From: JBOGIG01 sp050742455
Lineage (GTDB): Bacteria; Actinomycetota; Acidimicrobiia; Acidimicrobiales; JBOGIG01
DNA length: 16,093 nt
Assembly (NCBI GenBank): GCA_050742455.1
Contig: JBOGIG010000044.1
Location: forward strand, 1 to 16,093
Direction: 5' to 3'
Shown here: piece after piece, positions 6,954 to 14,699 of the stretch
How the letters are laid out: every line of letters starts with the position of its first letter
Numbering within the stretch: position 1 is the stretch's first letter
Notes under the pieces: model-generated
The model's database searches: none
Seen by the model: the letters and a program-made list of their open reading frames with translations, nothing else
What the model was told of the DNA's origin: nothing
Translations under genes and position numbers: made by a program

Positions 6954-7005
6954 TACAGTTGGGTCGCACCCAATGGACGCTGATCGGATCAGCGCGAGGA
7001 GGAAC
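6954..7005 (+). promoter_or_regulatory. ahcY leader: two palindromes and a strong ribosome binding site
   Basis: The 74-bp gap before ahcY contains TTGGGT-CGC-ACCCAA (6959-6973), GCTGATC-G-GATCAGC (6979-6993) and then GAGGAGG (6996-7002) seven bases before the GTG start. A TACAGT -10-like hexamer (6954-6959) touches the first palindrome. The palindromes could be operators or, in RNA, small hairpins that affect the ribosome binding site. The SAH-riboswitch core is not recognisable. Confidence 0.45.
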
Positions 7006-7009
7006 AGTC

Positions 7010-8493
<1,484 letters not shown>

Positions 8494-8506
<13 letters not shown>

Positions 8507-8603
8507 TCGCTCCCAACCATGGCCCCCAGCTCGGGCCGTTGCCATCGGTGCTGCTGAAGGTCTTGGCCTACCGCTACTGATCGCTCCCAACCATGGCCCC
8601 CAG
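8494..8603. repeat. 36-bp direct repeat at the ahcY / dehydrogenase junction
   Basis: Bases 8494-8529 are repeated exactly at 8568-8603 (offset 74 bp). Copy 1 encodes the last residues (YRY) and the TGA of ahcY on the plus strand. Copy 2 encodes, on the minus strand, the last residues (GAMVGSDQ) and the TAG of the convergent acyl-CoA dehydrogenase. The 38 bp between the copies belongs to neither gene. It looks like a partial 74-bp tandem duplication. Confidence 0.95.
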
Positions 8604-9623
8604 GGCTCGAGCTTGGGCCGCAGAGCAACCGAAGGACTGATCCAGAACCCAGGCTCGTTTCAAGTACAGGTGGGCCGGGACCTCCCAGGTAAAGCCCATC
8701 CCCCCGTGGACCTGGATACAGTCCGTCCCATTTTGGATCGCCGCCTCCCCCGCCATCACCTTGCATCCTGCGACAGCTCGGCCGGGGTGACCCAAGCCCG
8801 CTTCGTCGAAGTGAAGGGCAGCGGCGTACACCGCCCTTCGGGCCAGCTCCACCCGGACCAGCATCTCGGCCAGGAGATGCTTGACGGCCTGGAACGATCC
8901 GATAGGGCGGTTGAACTGCACCCGATTGCGTGCGTGCTCGGTGGCCAGACGGCATAGCTCGTCGGCCACACCGACCTGTTGGGCCGCCACCAGCAAAGCA
9001 CCCTCCATGCGGAACCGATCGGCCTCGACCGGTCCGCCCACTTGGGTCCCAAGAGGCAATCGGTCAATGACGAACACCGGGGTGAGCGGATCGACGGGAT
9101 CAAGGGGGCGGGCTCCGTCCCTGGCCAAGTCGGCGTCGATCTCCCAAACTCCCTCGCCATCGATGACGACCAGGCGGACCAAGGTGGCCAGATGCTCCAC
9201 CACAACCGGCCCGGGGCATCGCTCCACCCCCCCGGTCATGCCTCCATCGAACTCGAGGCCACCGTCGCCGGCAACGGACTGCTGCCCCGGTACGTCTTGA
9301 CCCGACCGGTCCCGACCCGACAAGTCCCCACCCGACCGGTCCCCACCCGACCATAGGTGGCTCCACACCAGCGGACCGGGCACAAGCGATCTACCCAACT
9401 CCTCAAAGACCAGCACGGCCTCGGCCCGGCCGACTCCCGACCCACCGGCCTCGACGCTGCGGGTGAGGGAGGTAAAGCCGGCGTCGACCAGGTCCCGCCA
9501 CAGTTCGGGAGGTAGGTTATGACCTTCCAGGTCCCGCAGGCGAGCCAGGCCGAAGCGACCGCGGCAAACCCTGGCCGTGGCCTCGACCACCTGAGCTTGC
9601 TCGGGCGTCAGCTGGAAGTCCAT
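8574..9623 (-). CDS. Acyl-CoA dehydrogenase, FadE27-type partner subunit
   Basis: Flavoprotein of 349 residues, short for the family. It has the N-terminal helical domain (MDFQLTPEQAQVVEATARV) and a full C-terminal domain with RNRVQFNRPIGSFQAVKHLL (232-251), QVHGGMGFTWEVPAHLYLKR (304-323) and a Trp/Asp-rich end, but the middle beta domain is reduced and carries a Gly-x-Asp-x-Ser repeat (93-112). The canonical SEPxAGSD motif and an aligned catalytic Glu are not visible. This matches the second subunit of mycobacterial alpha2beta2 steroid dehydrogenases (FadE26-FadE27 type), in which the partner subunit supplies the catalytic base. The ATG overlaps the end of the upstream dehydrogenase gene by 16 bp and is preceded by AAGGA. 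Third gene of the operon; it ends inside the 36-bp repeat. Confidence 0.85.
   Translation of the reverse strand: MDFQLTPEQAQVVEATARVCRGRFGLARLRDLEGHNLPPELWRDLVDAGFTSLTRSVEAGGSGVGRAEAVLVFEELGRSLVPGPLVWSHLWSGGDRSGGDLSGRDRSGQDVPGQQSVAGDGGLEFDGGMTGGVERCPGPVVVEHLATLVRLVVIDGEGVWEIDADLARDGARPLDPVDPLTPVFVIDRLPLGTQVGGPVEADRFRMEGALLVAAQQVGVADELCRLATEHARNRVQFNRPIGSFQAVKHLLAEMLVRVELARRAVYAAALHFDEAGLGHPGRAVAGCKVMAGEAAIQNGTDCIQVHGGMGFTWEVPAHLYLKRAWVLDQSFGCSAAQARALGAMVGSDQ
9301..9360. repeat. 15-bp tandem repeat inside the dehydrogenase gene
   Basis: Units start at 9301, 9316, 9331 and 9346 (CCCGACCGGTCCCCA-like; the fourth is partial). The period keeps the frame, so on the minus strand it encodes repeated pentapeptides GGDRS, GGDLS, GRDRS, GQDVP. 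They lie where acyl-CoA dehydrogenases have the beta domain. Confidence 0.85.
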
Positions 9624-10828
9624 GCCGGTTCCTTGGGCATGCCCAATATCCGTTCCGCGATGATGTTCCGCTGGATCTGCGACGTTCCCCCACCGATGGT
9701 GAAGCCCAGATGGCGGAGGCGCTCGAAAACCATGTGACCAGTCCTTGACTCCCCTGCCAGATCGACGTCGGACAGGCTGAGGCCACGGCGGCCCAGCACA
9801 TCCAAGCCCAGTTCCGACAACTCCTGGACCGCCTCGCATAGGCGGAGCTTGAGCACCGATCCCCCTGGTCCCGACGCCTGCTTCCTGGTCACCTCGGACA
9901 CGTTCCACTTGGTCAGGGCCCACAGGGCGTCCAGTTCCGCCAGCAGGCGACCGGCCCTGCGTTGGATCTCGACGTCATCCCAGGCCCGCCCCCGACCGGT
10001 TTCGGGATTGGGCAGCAACCGGGCCATGGCGACGAGCTCCTCGGCCAGGGACATGGCCTCGACCAACTCACCCACGAATGCCGTGCCCCGCTCGAACCCG
10101 AACGTCACCATGGCCACCCGCCACCCGTCGTTCTCCGGACCGACCCGATTGGCGACCGGCACCCTCACCTCGTCGAAAAACACTTCGCAGAACTCCGACG
10201 TGTCGGGGATGGTGCGGATGGGTCGGATGTCCACCCCAGGTGATCCCATGGGCACGATCAGCCACGAGATACCCCGGTGCTTGGCCGCCCCTGGATCGGT
10301 ACGAACGAGCACCTCGCCGAAGTCCGCAACGTGGGCAAAAGAACTCCAGATCTTCTGCCCCGATATCACGTACTCGTCCCCGTCCCTGACTGCTCTGGTC
10401 GACAGGGAGGCCAGATCGCTACCGGCGCCAGGCTCGGAGAACCCCTGACACCACACGCTGTCACCAGCCAGGATGGGGGGTAGGAATTCGGCCTTTTGCT
10501 CATGTGTCCCTTCGGCCATGATGGTGGGGCCGGCGTGACCCTGGCCAACAAATCCAACACCCACGCCTGGGGCGCCCGCTCTGGCCATCTCTTCGAGGAA
10601 CACCAACTCCTCGCCGGGCGATGCTTCGCGCCCGCCATAGCCACGGGGCCAGGCGATGCCGGCGTAGCCGGCGTCGAAGAGGCGCCTTTGCCAGTCACAG
10701 TCGAAGCGGCGTCGGGCCGCCCAGTCCCTGGGGTCGGGCCGGGGCGGAAGGTCGGGCAACTGGAGGGACAGCCAGTCTCGTAGCTCGGCGCCGAGAGCCA
10801 ACTCTGCCTCGGAGTACCCGAGTTGCAC
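9608..10828 (-). CDS. Acyl-CoA dehydrogenase, FadE26-type catalytic subunit
   Basis: FAD-dependent dehydrogenase of 406 residues that would introduce the alpha,beta double bond into an acyl-CoA. It has the signature WCQGFSEPGAGSDLASL (126-142), GQKIWSSFAHVADF (157-170), Glu246 in VTFGFERGTAF at the position of the catalytic base of the isovaleryl-CoA dehydrogenase/FadE26 branch, and the C-terminal TIGGGTSQIQRNIIAERILG. Together with the shortened second dehydrogenase that overlaps its 3' end by 16 bp, it fits an alpha2beta2 pair like mycobacterial FadE26-FadE27, which oxidises cholesterol side-chain CoA esters. It starts at a GTG that directly follows the TAA of the cyclase gene (zero spacing), so an earlier start is excluded. 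Substrate is inferred from resemblance and context. Confidence 0.92.
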   Translation of the reverse strand: MQLGYSEAELALGAELRDWLSLQLPDLPPRPDPRDWAARRRFDCDWQRRLFDAGYAGIAWPRGYGGREASPGEELVFLEEMARAGAPGVGVGFVGQGHAGPTIMAEGTHEQKAEFLPPILAGDSVWCQGFSEPGAGSDLASLSTRAVRDGDEYVISGQKIWSSFAHVADFGEVLVRTDPGAAKHRGISWLIVPMGSPGVDIRPIRTIPDTSEFCEVFFDEVRVPVANRVGPENDGWRVAMVTFGFERGTAFVGELVEAMSLAEELVAMARLLPNPETGRGRAWDDVEIQRRAGRLLAELDALWALTKWNVSEVTRKQASGPGGSVLKLRLCEAVQELSELGLDVLGRRGLSLSDVDLAGESRTGHMVFERLRHLGFTIGGGTSQIQRNIIAERILGMPKEPAWTSS

Positions 10829-11758
10829 TTACATCACCGCCACAGGATTGACCGGTGCCCCCAGCCCGTTGGTGAACGGTTCGGGCGAGGCGCTGAGGAA
10901 AAAGGCGTAGCGGCCCGCCTCGGCACAGGCCAGCGCCAGTTCATCGAGGACGAAGTTCTGGCCCTGAGTCATGCCCATTTCCACCAGGTGCAGCATGTGA
11001 ACGGGGAGTGTCACCTCCGGATTCTCGTAGGGGTACACCTCCCCGACCAGGGTGTCCACCCCCACGGCGGCCACGTCCCGATCGTGGAACCACGGCACGG
11101 TCATGGTCGATAGTCCCGGGGCCGGAGCGGCGTAGCGGAGACGGTCCCGGGGATCGATCAATTCCATCTGACCAGTGCGGACCAGCACGATATCCCCTGG
11201 ACCGACAACGGTCCGAGCCAACTCCTCGGCTGCGCCCAGGTCTTCCGCGCTGATGGGGTAGCCCCCTTCCAGCCGGTCGACCCCCCGAGCCCGGGCCACA
11301 TCGAGCAGGACGCCCCGCGAAGCAAGGGTCCTAACCATGCCAATGCCACACCTTGACGCCCCGGATCCAGTGATCGATGAGGCACCGTGGCCGTTGTAGA
11401 TCCGCCCGGCCCACGACACGTGAGCCAAAGCATCCCAGTGGGTGGCGGCCTGCAGGCCCATGAATACGGCATCATCGCTGGCGCAGGCCCCGTCAGGGTC
11501 GGCGCTGAGAGGGCTGTTGAGCGCCACCATGGCCCTGATGGGGTTGGTCCGTCCGGGTACGGCCCCGAACTGGACTCCCTCACGCTCGGACAAGGGCAGG
11601 GCCAAGGAGATGGCTCGGCCACTAAGCACGCAGGCCACCCCCCGGCGACGAGCTTGGTCGTCGATCAGATTGAGGGTGCCGATCTCGTCGCGCTCGCCCC
11701 AACGTCCCCAATTGTTCACCCGTCGGGCCAATTCCAAAAACTCATGCGGAAGTGCCAA
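10829..11758 (-). CDS. Cyclase-family (kynurenine formamidase-like) metal hydrolase
   Basis: Protein of 309 residues in the cyclase/kynurenine formamidase superfamily, metal-dependent hydrolases or cyclases of small amides and esters. The metal-binding motif appears as GLQAATHWDALAHVSW, with His107, Asp109 and His113, a variant of the usual HxGTHxDxPxH. RVNNWGRWGERDEIGTLNLI near the N-terminus and a conserved GDIVLVRTGQM strand also fit. Two TTG starts are possible: 11764 lies directly against AGAGGA, while 11758 gives a six-base spacing and is preferred. First gene of the operon with the two dehydrogenases and divergent from the enoyl-CoA hydratase. A TAAGGT -10-like hexamer (minus strand, 11785-11790) is a candidate promoter. 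The substrate is unknown; a lactone or ring product of the catabolic pathway is only a guess. Confidence 0.85.
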   Translation of the reverse strand: MALPHEFLELARRVNNWGRWGERDEIGTLNLIDDQARRRGVACVLSGRAISLALPLSEREGVQFGAVPGRTNPIRAMVALNSPLSADPDGACASDDAVFMGLQAATHWDALAHVSWAGRIYNGHGASSITGSGASRCGIGMVRTLASRGVLLDVARARGVDRLEGGYPISAEDLGAAEELARTVVGPGDIVLVRTGQMELIDPRDRLRYAAPAPGLSTMTVPWFHDRDVAAVGVDTLVGEVYPYENPEVTLPVHMLHLVEMGMTQGQNFVLDELALACAEAGRYAFFLSASPEPFTNGLGAPVNPVAVM

Positions 11759-11825
11759 GTCCAATCCTCTTTCTTGCCCGCCCGACCTTAGCTCCCAAGC
11801 CTGATGGGTCGTCAGCTCCCGGTGC

Positions 11826-11831
11826 TAGCGT
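11826..11831 (+). promoter_or_regulatory. -10-like element of the enoyl-CoA hydratase gene
   Basis: TAGCGT fits TANNNT and ends 6 bases before the ATG at 11838. No ribosome binding site is seen, again suggesting a leaderless transcript. The 79-bp divergent gap also contains two copies of AGCTCCC (11790-11796 and 11814-11820). Confidence 0.4.
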
Positions 11832-11837
11832 CCGGCC

Positions 11838-12665
11838 ATGGCCGACCAATTGCTAGAGGATCAGGTCCAGCACCGCCTGGACAATGGAGTGGCCTGGATC
11901 ACCCTCAACCGACCTGAGGCCCACAACGCCATCACTCCCGAGCAGCGTGACCGGGTCATTGCGCTACTGGCCCGAGCCGACGCCGACCTTGGTACTCGGG
12001 TGGTGGTGCTCACGGCCACGGGGAAGGGATTCTGCACCGGGGCCGACCTGCGGTCGGGATCGGGTCGGGATCCGGCCCTGCCCGATGGTGCTCCGGAGCG
12101 TCCGGTGGGCAGCGTGGCCCGCCTTATCGAACAAGGCGCCCAACGCCTCATCGCCGCCCTGCTCGATTGCTCCAAGCCGGTAATCGCCGCCGTCAACGGA
12201 ACGGCAGCCGGTATCGGCGCCCACATGGCCTTGGCCTGCGATCTGGTGGTGGCAGCACAGGGCGCCAAGTTCATCGAGGTCTTCGTGCGCCGGGGCATCG
12301 TCCCCGACGGAGGGGGGGCCTACCTGCTGCCCCGTTTGGTGGGGCTGCACAGGGCCAAAGAGCTCGTCTACTTCGGTGACGACCTGATGGCCGAACAAGC
12401 CCTAGGGCTGGGGCTGGTCAACAAGGTGGTGCCCCCCGATCAGCTCCTGGATGCCGCCGCCCAGTGGGCCGACCGCCTGGCCCAAGGCCCCACCCTGGCC
12501 CTCGGCCAGGCCAAACGCCTCCTCAACGATTCCCTGGACAGCGATCGGACAGGGGCTTTCCGCCAGGAGGCCAATGCCCAGGAGATGATCATGTCCAGCT
12601 TCGATGCCAACGAGGGAATCGCCGCATTCGTCGAACGGCGCCCGCCTCGATTTCGCGGCTATTAG
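11838..12665 (+). CDS. Enoyl-CoA hydratase/isomerase (crotonase fold)
   Basis: Crotonase-family protein of 275 residues. It shows WITLNRPEAHNAI (20-32), the first oxyanion-hole segment GFCTGADLR (64-72), the second NGTAAGIGAHMALACDLVVA (120-139), and VRRGIVPDGGGAYLLPRLVG (150-169). Glu175 (AKELV) aligns with the second catalytic Glu of rat mitochondrial hydratase, but the first Glu position holds Phe, and Asp157 sits in a PDGGG motif as in PaaG-like isomerases. It may therefore act as a double-bond isomerase rather than, or as well as, a hydratase. It is alone on the plus strand, divergent from the cyclase-dehydrogenase operon, and would supply the step after the dehydrogenases. Its Gly-Tyr-stop end is duplicated immediately downstream. 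Confidence 0.92.
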   Translation: MADQLLEDQVQHRLDNGVAWITLNRPEAHNAITPEQRDRVIALLARADADLGTRVVVLTATGKGFCTGADLRSGSGRDPALPDGAPERPVGSVARLIEQGAQRLIAALLDCSKPVIAAVNGTAAGIGAHMALACDLVVAAQGAKFIEVFVRRGIVPDGGGAYLLPRLVGLHRAKELVYFGDDLMAEQALGLGLVNKVVPPDQLLDAAAQWADRLAQGPTLALGQAKRLLNDSLDSDRTGAFRQEANAQEMIMSSFDANEGIAAFVERRPPRFRGY

Positions 12666-12693
12666 AACCGGGGCGGGCTATTAGAACCGGGGC
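12657..12693. repeat. 18-bp tandem duplication over the enoyl-CoA hydratase stop
   Basis: GGCTATTAGAACCGGGGC occurs at 12657-12674 and again at 12676-12693 (19-bp period). Each copy contains the Gly-Tyr-TAG end of the hydratase gene; only the first is in use. The 56 bp between the stop and the convergent SDR stop otherwise holds only a weak ACCGGGGC/GGCCCTGGT pairing. Confidence 0.95.
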
Positions 12694-12721
12694 TGACCAC
12701 GGCCCTGGTGAGAGTGCGGTC

Positions 12722-13501
12722 TCAGTGGAAGTACTCGCCGCCGTTGACGTCGAGAGACTGGCCGGTGATGACACGGGACAGCTCGGAGGCGAAGAACACA
12801 ACGGCGTTGGCGCAGTCGGCGTCCTCGGGAATGTGGCCCAATGGGATCTCGGCCACAATCGCCTCCACCACGGCCTCTGGCGTTATCCCGAGACGAGCGG
12901 ATTCCATGGCCACGAATCGCTGCACCGGAGGCCCCCACATGAACCCGGGCACCACGGTATTGACCCTGATGCCGGCCGGACCGAGCTCTTTGGCCAGTAC
13001 TTGGGCCGCTGTGAGCAGAGCCCCCTTGGACACGGCGTATCCACCCTGGCCAGCCAGCACCTTGCGCACGATCATGGAGTTGATGAACACCACCGAGCCG
13101 TGACCGGCCTGTTTCATGATGGGGATGACCCTTTGGGTCAATGCCAGGTTCCCGAACAGGTTCACGTCCATGATCTTGCGCCACAAGTTGAGGTCAACCT
13201 CTTCGAAGCTTTGGAACACGTCAGGCCGGTAGGCGCTGTTGACCAGGGTGTCGATGCGACCAAAGCGCGAAATGGTGGCGCTGACCAAGTTGTCCCGAGC
13301 GGCCGGGTCAGTGACATCGGTGGCCACCGCCAGCGCTGTGGCCCCCACGTTGGTGATCTCGGCTGCCACCTCCTCGATGTAGGCCGCCGTCCGGGCCGCA
13401 ACCACCACGGTGGCGCCCTCCCGGGCACAGGCCAGGGCCACTTCCCGACCCAGCCCAGGACCCACCCCCGACACCAGACATACCTGGTTCTCCAGCAGCA
13501 T
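12722..13501 (-). CDS. Short-chain dehydrogenase/reductase (SDR 1)
   Basis: Classical SDR of 259 residues: cofactor motif VSGVGPGLG (10-18), Asp62-Val63, catalytic Asn114 (DVNLFGN), Ser142 (INSMI), Tyr155 and Lys159 (YAVSK), and the C-terminal TGQSLDVNGGEYFH. The usual NNAG is NSAY (88-91). AAR after the second strand suggests NADP(H). It would oxidise or reduce a hydroxyl/keto group, possibly a 3-hydroxyacyl-CoA or steroid hydroxyl. The ATG overlaps the stop of the upstream oxidoreductase by one base (TGATG); a GTG one codon earlier is also possible. It is clearly paralogous to SDR 2 (shared GVGPxLG, AAQVLAKELG/AVQVMAKELG and a terminal DVNxGxxxH). Confidence 0.9.
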   Translation of the reverse strand: MLLENQVCLVSGVGPGLGREVALACAREGATVVVAARTAAYIEEVAAEITNVGATALAVATDVTDPAARDNLVSATISRFGRIDTLVNSAYRPDVFQSFEEVDLNLWRKIMDVNLFGNLALTQRVIPIMKQAGHGSVVFINSMIVRKVLAGQGGYAVSKGALLTAAQVLAKELGPAGIRVNTVVPGFMWGPPVQRFVAMESARLGITPEAVVEAIVAEIPLGHIPEDADCANAVVFFASELSRVITGQSLDVNGGEYFH

Positions 13502-14469
13502 CACCGACCCGGTCCCGCCGCCAGGCTCGGGGCCACCTCGGCCCCGAAGGCGTTGATCTGGTCACACAACTCGGTGCAGGATCGAGCCGGAAAGCGGACC
13601 TGGAGATGGTTGACTCCCATGGCCCCGAATTCATTGAGTGCCTCGGCGATCTGCGGACCCGATCCACAAAGAGCCTGGGGATCCACATCGAAGTCGGGAC
13701 GTCCCACGTGGATCCACTCGGTGATCACCCCCAAGTCGATGGGATCGTCGCCCCGATGGCGCCGGCGATGCTCGGTTATGAATGCGATCTGTCCGGCCAT
13801 CTCTTCGCGGGGGGTGCCTTGAGGGAGCCACCCGTCGCCCCTTTCGGCGGCGCGGCGCAACGCGGCCTTCGAGGAACCGCCGATCCAGATGGGCGGGCGG
13901 GGAACCTGAATCGGGCGGGGGCGGGCCCCCATCCCCCGCACCGACCATGTGGGCCCATCGAACGTGGGAAATTCCTCGCTCAGGGCCAGCGCCATGAGAT
14001 CTATGGCCTCGTCCAGTTTCGCTCCGCGGTGCTCGAAGTCGGCTCCCAGCACCTCGAACTCCTCGGCCAGGTGGCCGGCCCCCACCCCGATTATGACCCT
14101 TCCCCCGGACAGGGCATCCAGAGTGGCAAAGCTCTTGGCCCCGACAAGGGGGTGGCGGTAGGCCGGCACGTAGACGTGGCTCAAAAGCCGCACCTGCGAA
14201 GTGATGCCGGCCAGGAACCCGAGGGTGGCCACCACGTCGTACCAATGGGTGCCCATGGCGGGGGCCATCCGGGATGGAATGGCCACGTGATCACATGTGG
14301 CCAGGTAGAAGAAACCGGCCGCCTCGGCGGCGGCGGCCACCCGCGCCAACTCCGCGGGCCCCGCCTCTTTTTCCCACTCAGCCACGAACATCGACGACTG
14401 GGCTTGAATGGGCAGCTGCATCCCATAGACCAGTTGGCCTGGGGGAACAATCGAAACCGCCTCCGACAT
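13501..14469 (-). CDS. LLM-class F420-dependent oxidoreductase
   Basis: Luciferase-like TIM-barrel protein of 322 residues that probably uses coenzyme F420 to transfer hydride. The segments THWYDVVATLGFLAGITSQV, LLSHVYVPAYRHPLVGAKSF, ATLDALSGGRVIIGVGAGHL and AEEFEVLGADFEHRGAKLDE (about 95-175), followed by PPIWIGGSSKAALRRAAERG, are characteristic of the actinobacterial Rv2161c-like subfamily. The start chosen is the ATG preceded by AAGGGAG. An in-frame extension of 41 codons to 14592 is rejected because it crosses the palindromic array. First gene of a two-gene operon with SDR 1. The substrate is unknown; such enzymes often reduce or oxidise alcohols, ketones or enones in catabolic clusters. 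Confidence 0.88.
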   Translation of the reverse strand: MSEAVSIVPPGQLVYGMQLPIQAQSSMFVAEWEKEAGPAELARVAAAAEAAGFFYLATCDHVAIPSRMAPAMGTHWYDVVATLGFLAGITSQVRLLSHVYVPAYRHPLVGAKSFATLDALSGGRVIIGVGAGHLAEEFEVLGADFEHRGAKLDEAIDLMALALSEEFPTFDGPTWSVRGMGARPRPIQVPRPPIWIGGSSKAALRRAAERGDGWLPQGTPREEMAGQIAFITEHRRRHRGDDPIDLGVITEWIHVGRPDFDVDPQALCGSGPQIAEALNEFGAMGVNHLQVRFPARSCTELCDQINAFGAEVAPSLAAGPGR

Positions 14470-14487
14470 GCGACTCCCTTGGATTTG

Positions 14488-14576
14488 GTGTCGGGCTCCG
14501 ACACTCCTGTAGGCACCGACACTCCGGTGGGTACGACCGCGCGACGTGGTGTCAGATTCCGACACAGTGTCAGATT
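14488..14576. promoter_or_regulatory. Array of GTGTCRG half-sites upstream of the LLM-SDR operon
   Basis: The region holds six copies of a GTGTC(G/A)G half-site in both orientations. GTGTCGG-GCT-CCGACAC (14488-14504) is a perfect palindrome. GTGTCAG-ATT-CCGACAC (14549-14565) is the same with one mismatch. Single half-sites lie at 14516-14522 (CCGACAC) and 14567-14573 (GTGTCAG). The two palindromes are 61 bp apart centre to centre, and the nearer begins 19 bp upstream of the ATG. This looks like a multi-site operator for a dimeric regulator such as a TetR-family protein; the regulator is not in the window. Confidence 0.65.
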
Positions 14577-14604
14577 TCGTGGAAATTGGCAACCGGGCTC
14601 CGGG

Positions 14605-14698
14605 CCATCAGGTCACGCCCCATCAAGTCACGTTCCATCACGTCACGCCCCATCAGGTCACGTTCCATCGGGCAGCCCCGCCCCAGGGCAGCCCCGCC
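14605..14698. repeat. Minisatellite: four 15-bp units then two 16-bp-spaced units
   Basis: Units CCATCAGGTCACGCC, CCATCAAGTCACGTT, CCATCACGTCACGCC and CCATCAGGTCACGTT run head to tail from 14605 to 14664. A degenerate fifth begin follows, then GGGCAGCCCCGCC at 14670-14682 and 14686-14698. The block fills the space between the SDR 2 stop and the half-site array. Adjacent units with no spacers rule out a CRISPR array. Confidence 0.93.
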
Positions 14699-14699
14699 G

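Noticed and set aside
6936..7009. SAH riboswitch before ahcY
   Set aside because: The conserved core and pseudoknot pattern of the known SAH riboswitch could not be recognised; only two simple palindromes are present.
9624..9923. 100-residue N-terminal extension of the second dehydrogenase
   Set aside because: It overlaps the 3' end of the first dehydrogenase in another frame. The family N-terminus MDFQLTPEQ begins at 9623 after AAGGA.
12464..13822. Long plus-strand open frame of about 450 codons
   Set aside because: It runs antisense through the enoyl-CoA hydratase end, SDR 1 and part of the LLM gene, all with clear family motifs. Its product is rich in His, Gly and Arg and shows no domain.
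14470..14592. 41-residue N-terminal extension of the LLM oxidoreductase with a repeated RSVGA
   Set aside because: The repeat comes from the palindromic half-sites, and a good ribosome binding site precedes the ATG at 14469.
14605..14664. Possible CRISPR array
   Set aside because: The 15-bp units are contiguous with no spacers, and there are no cas genes.
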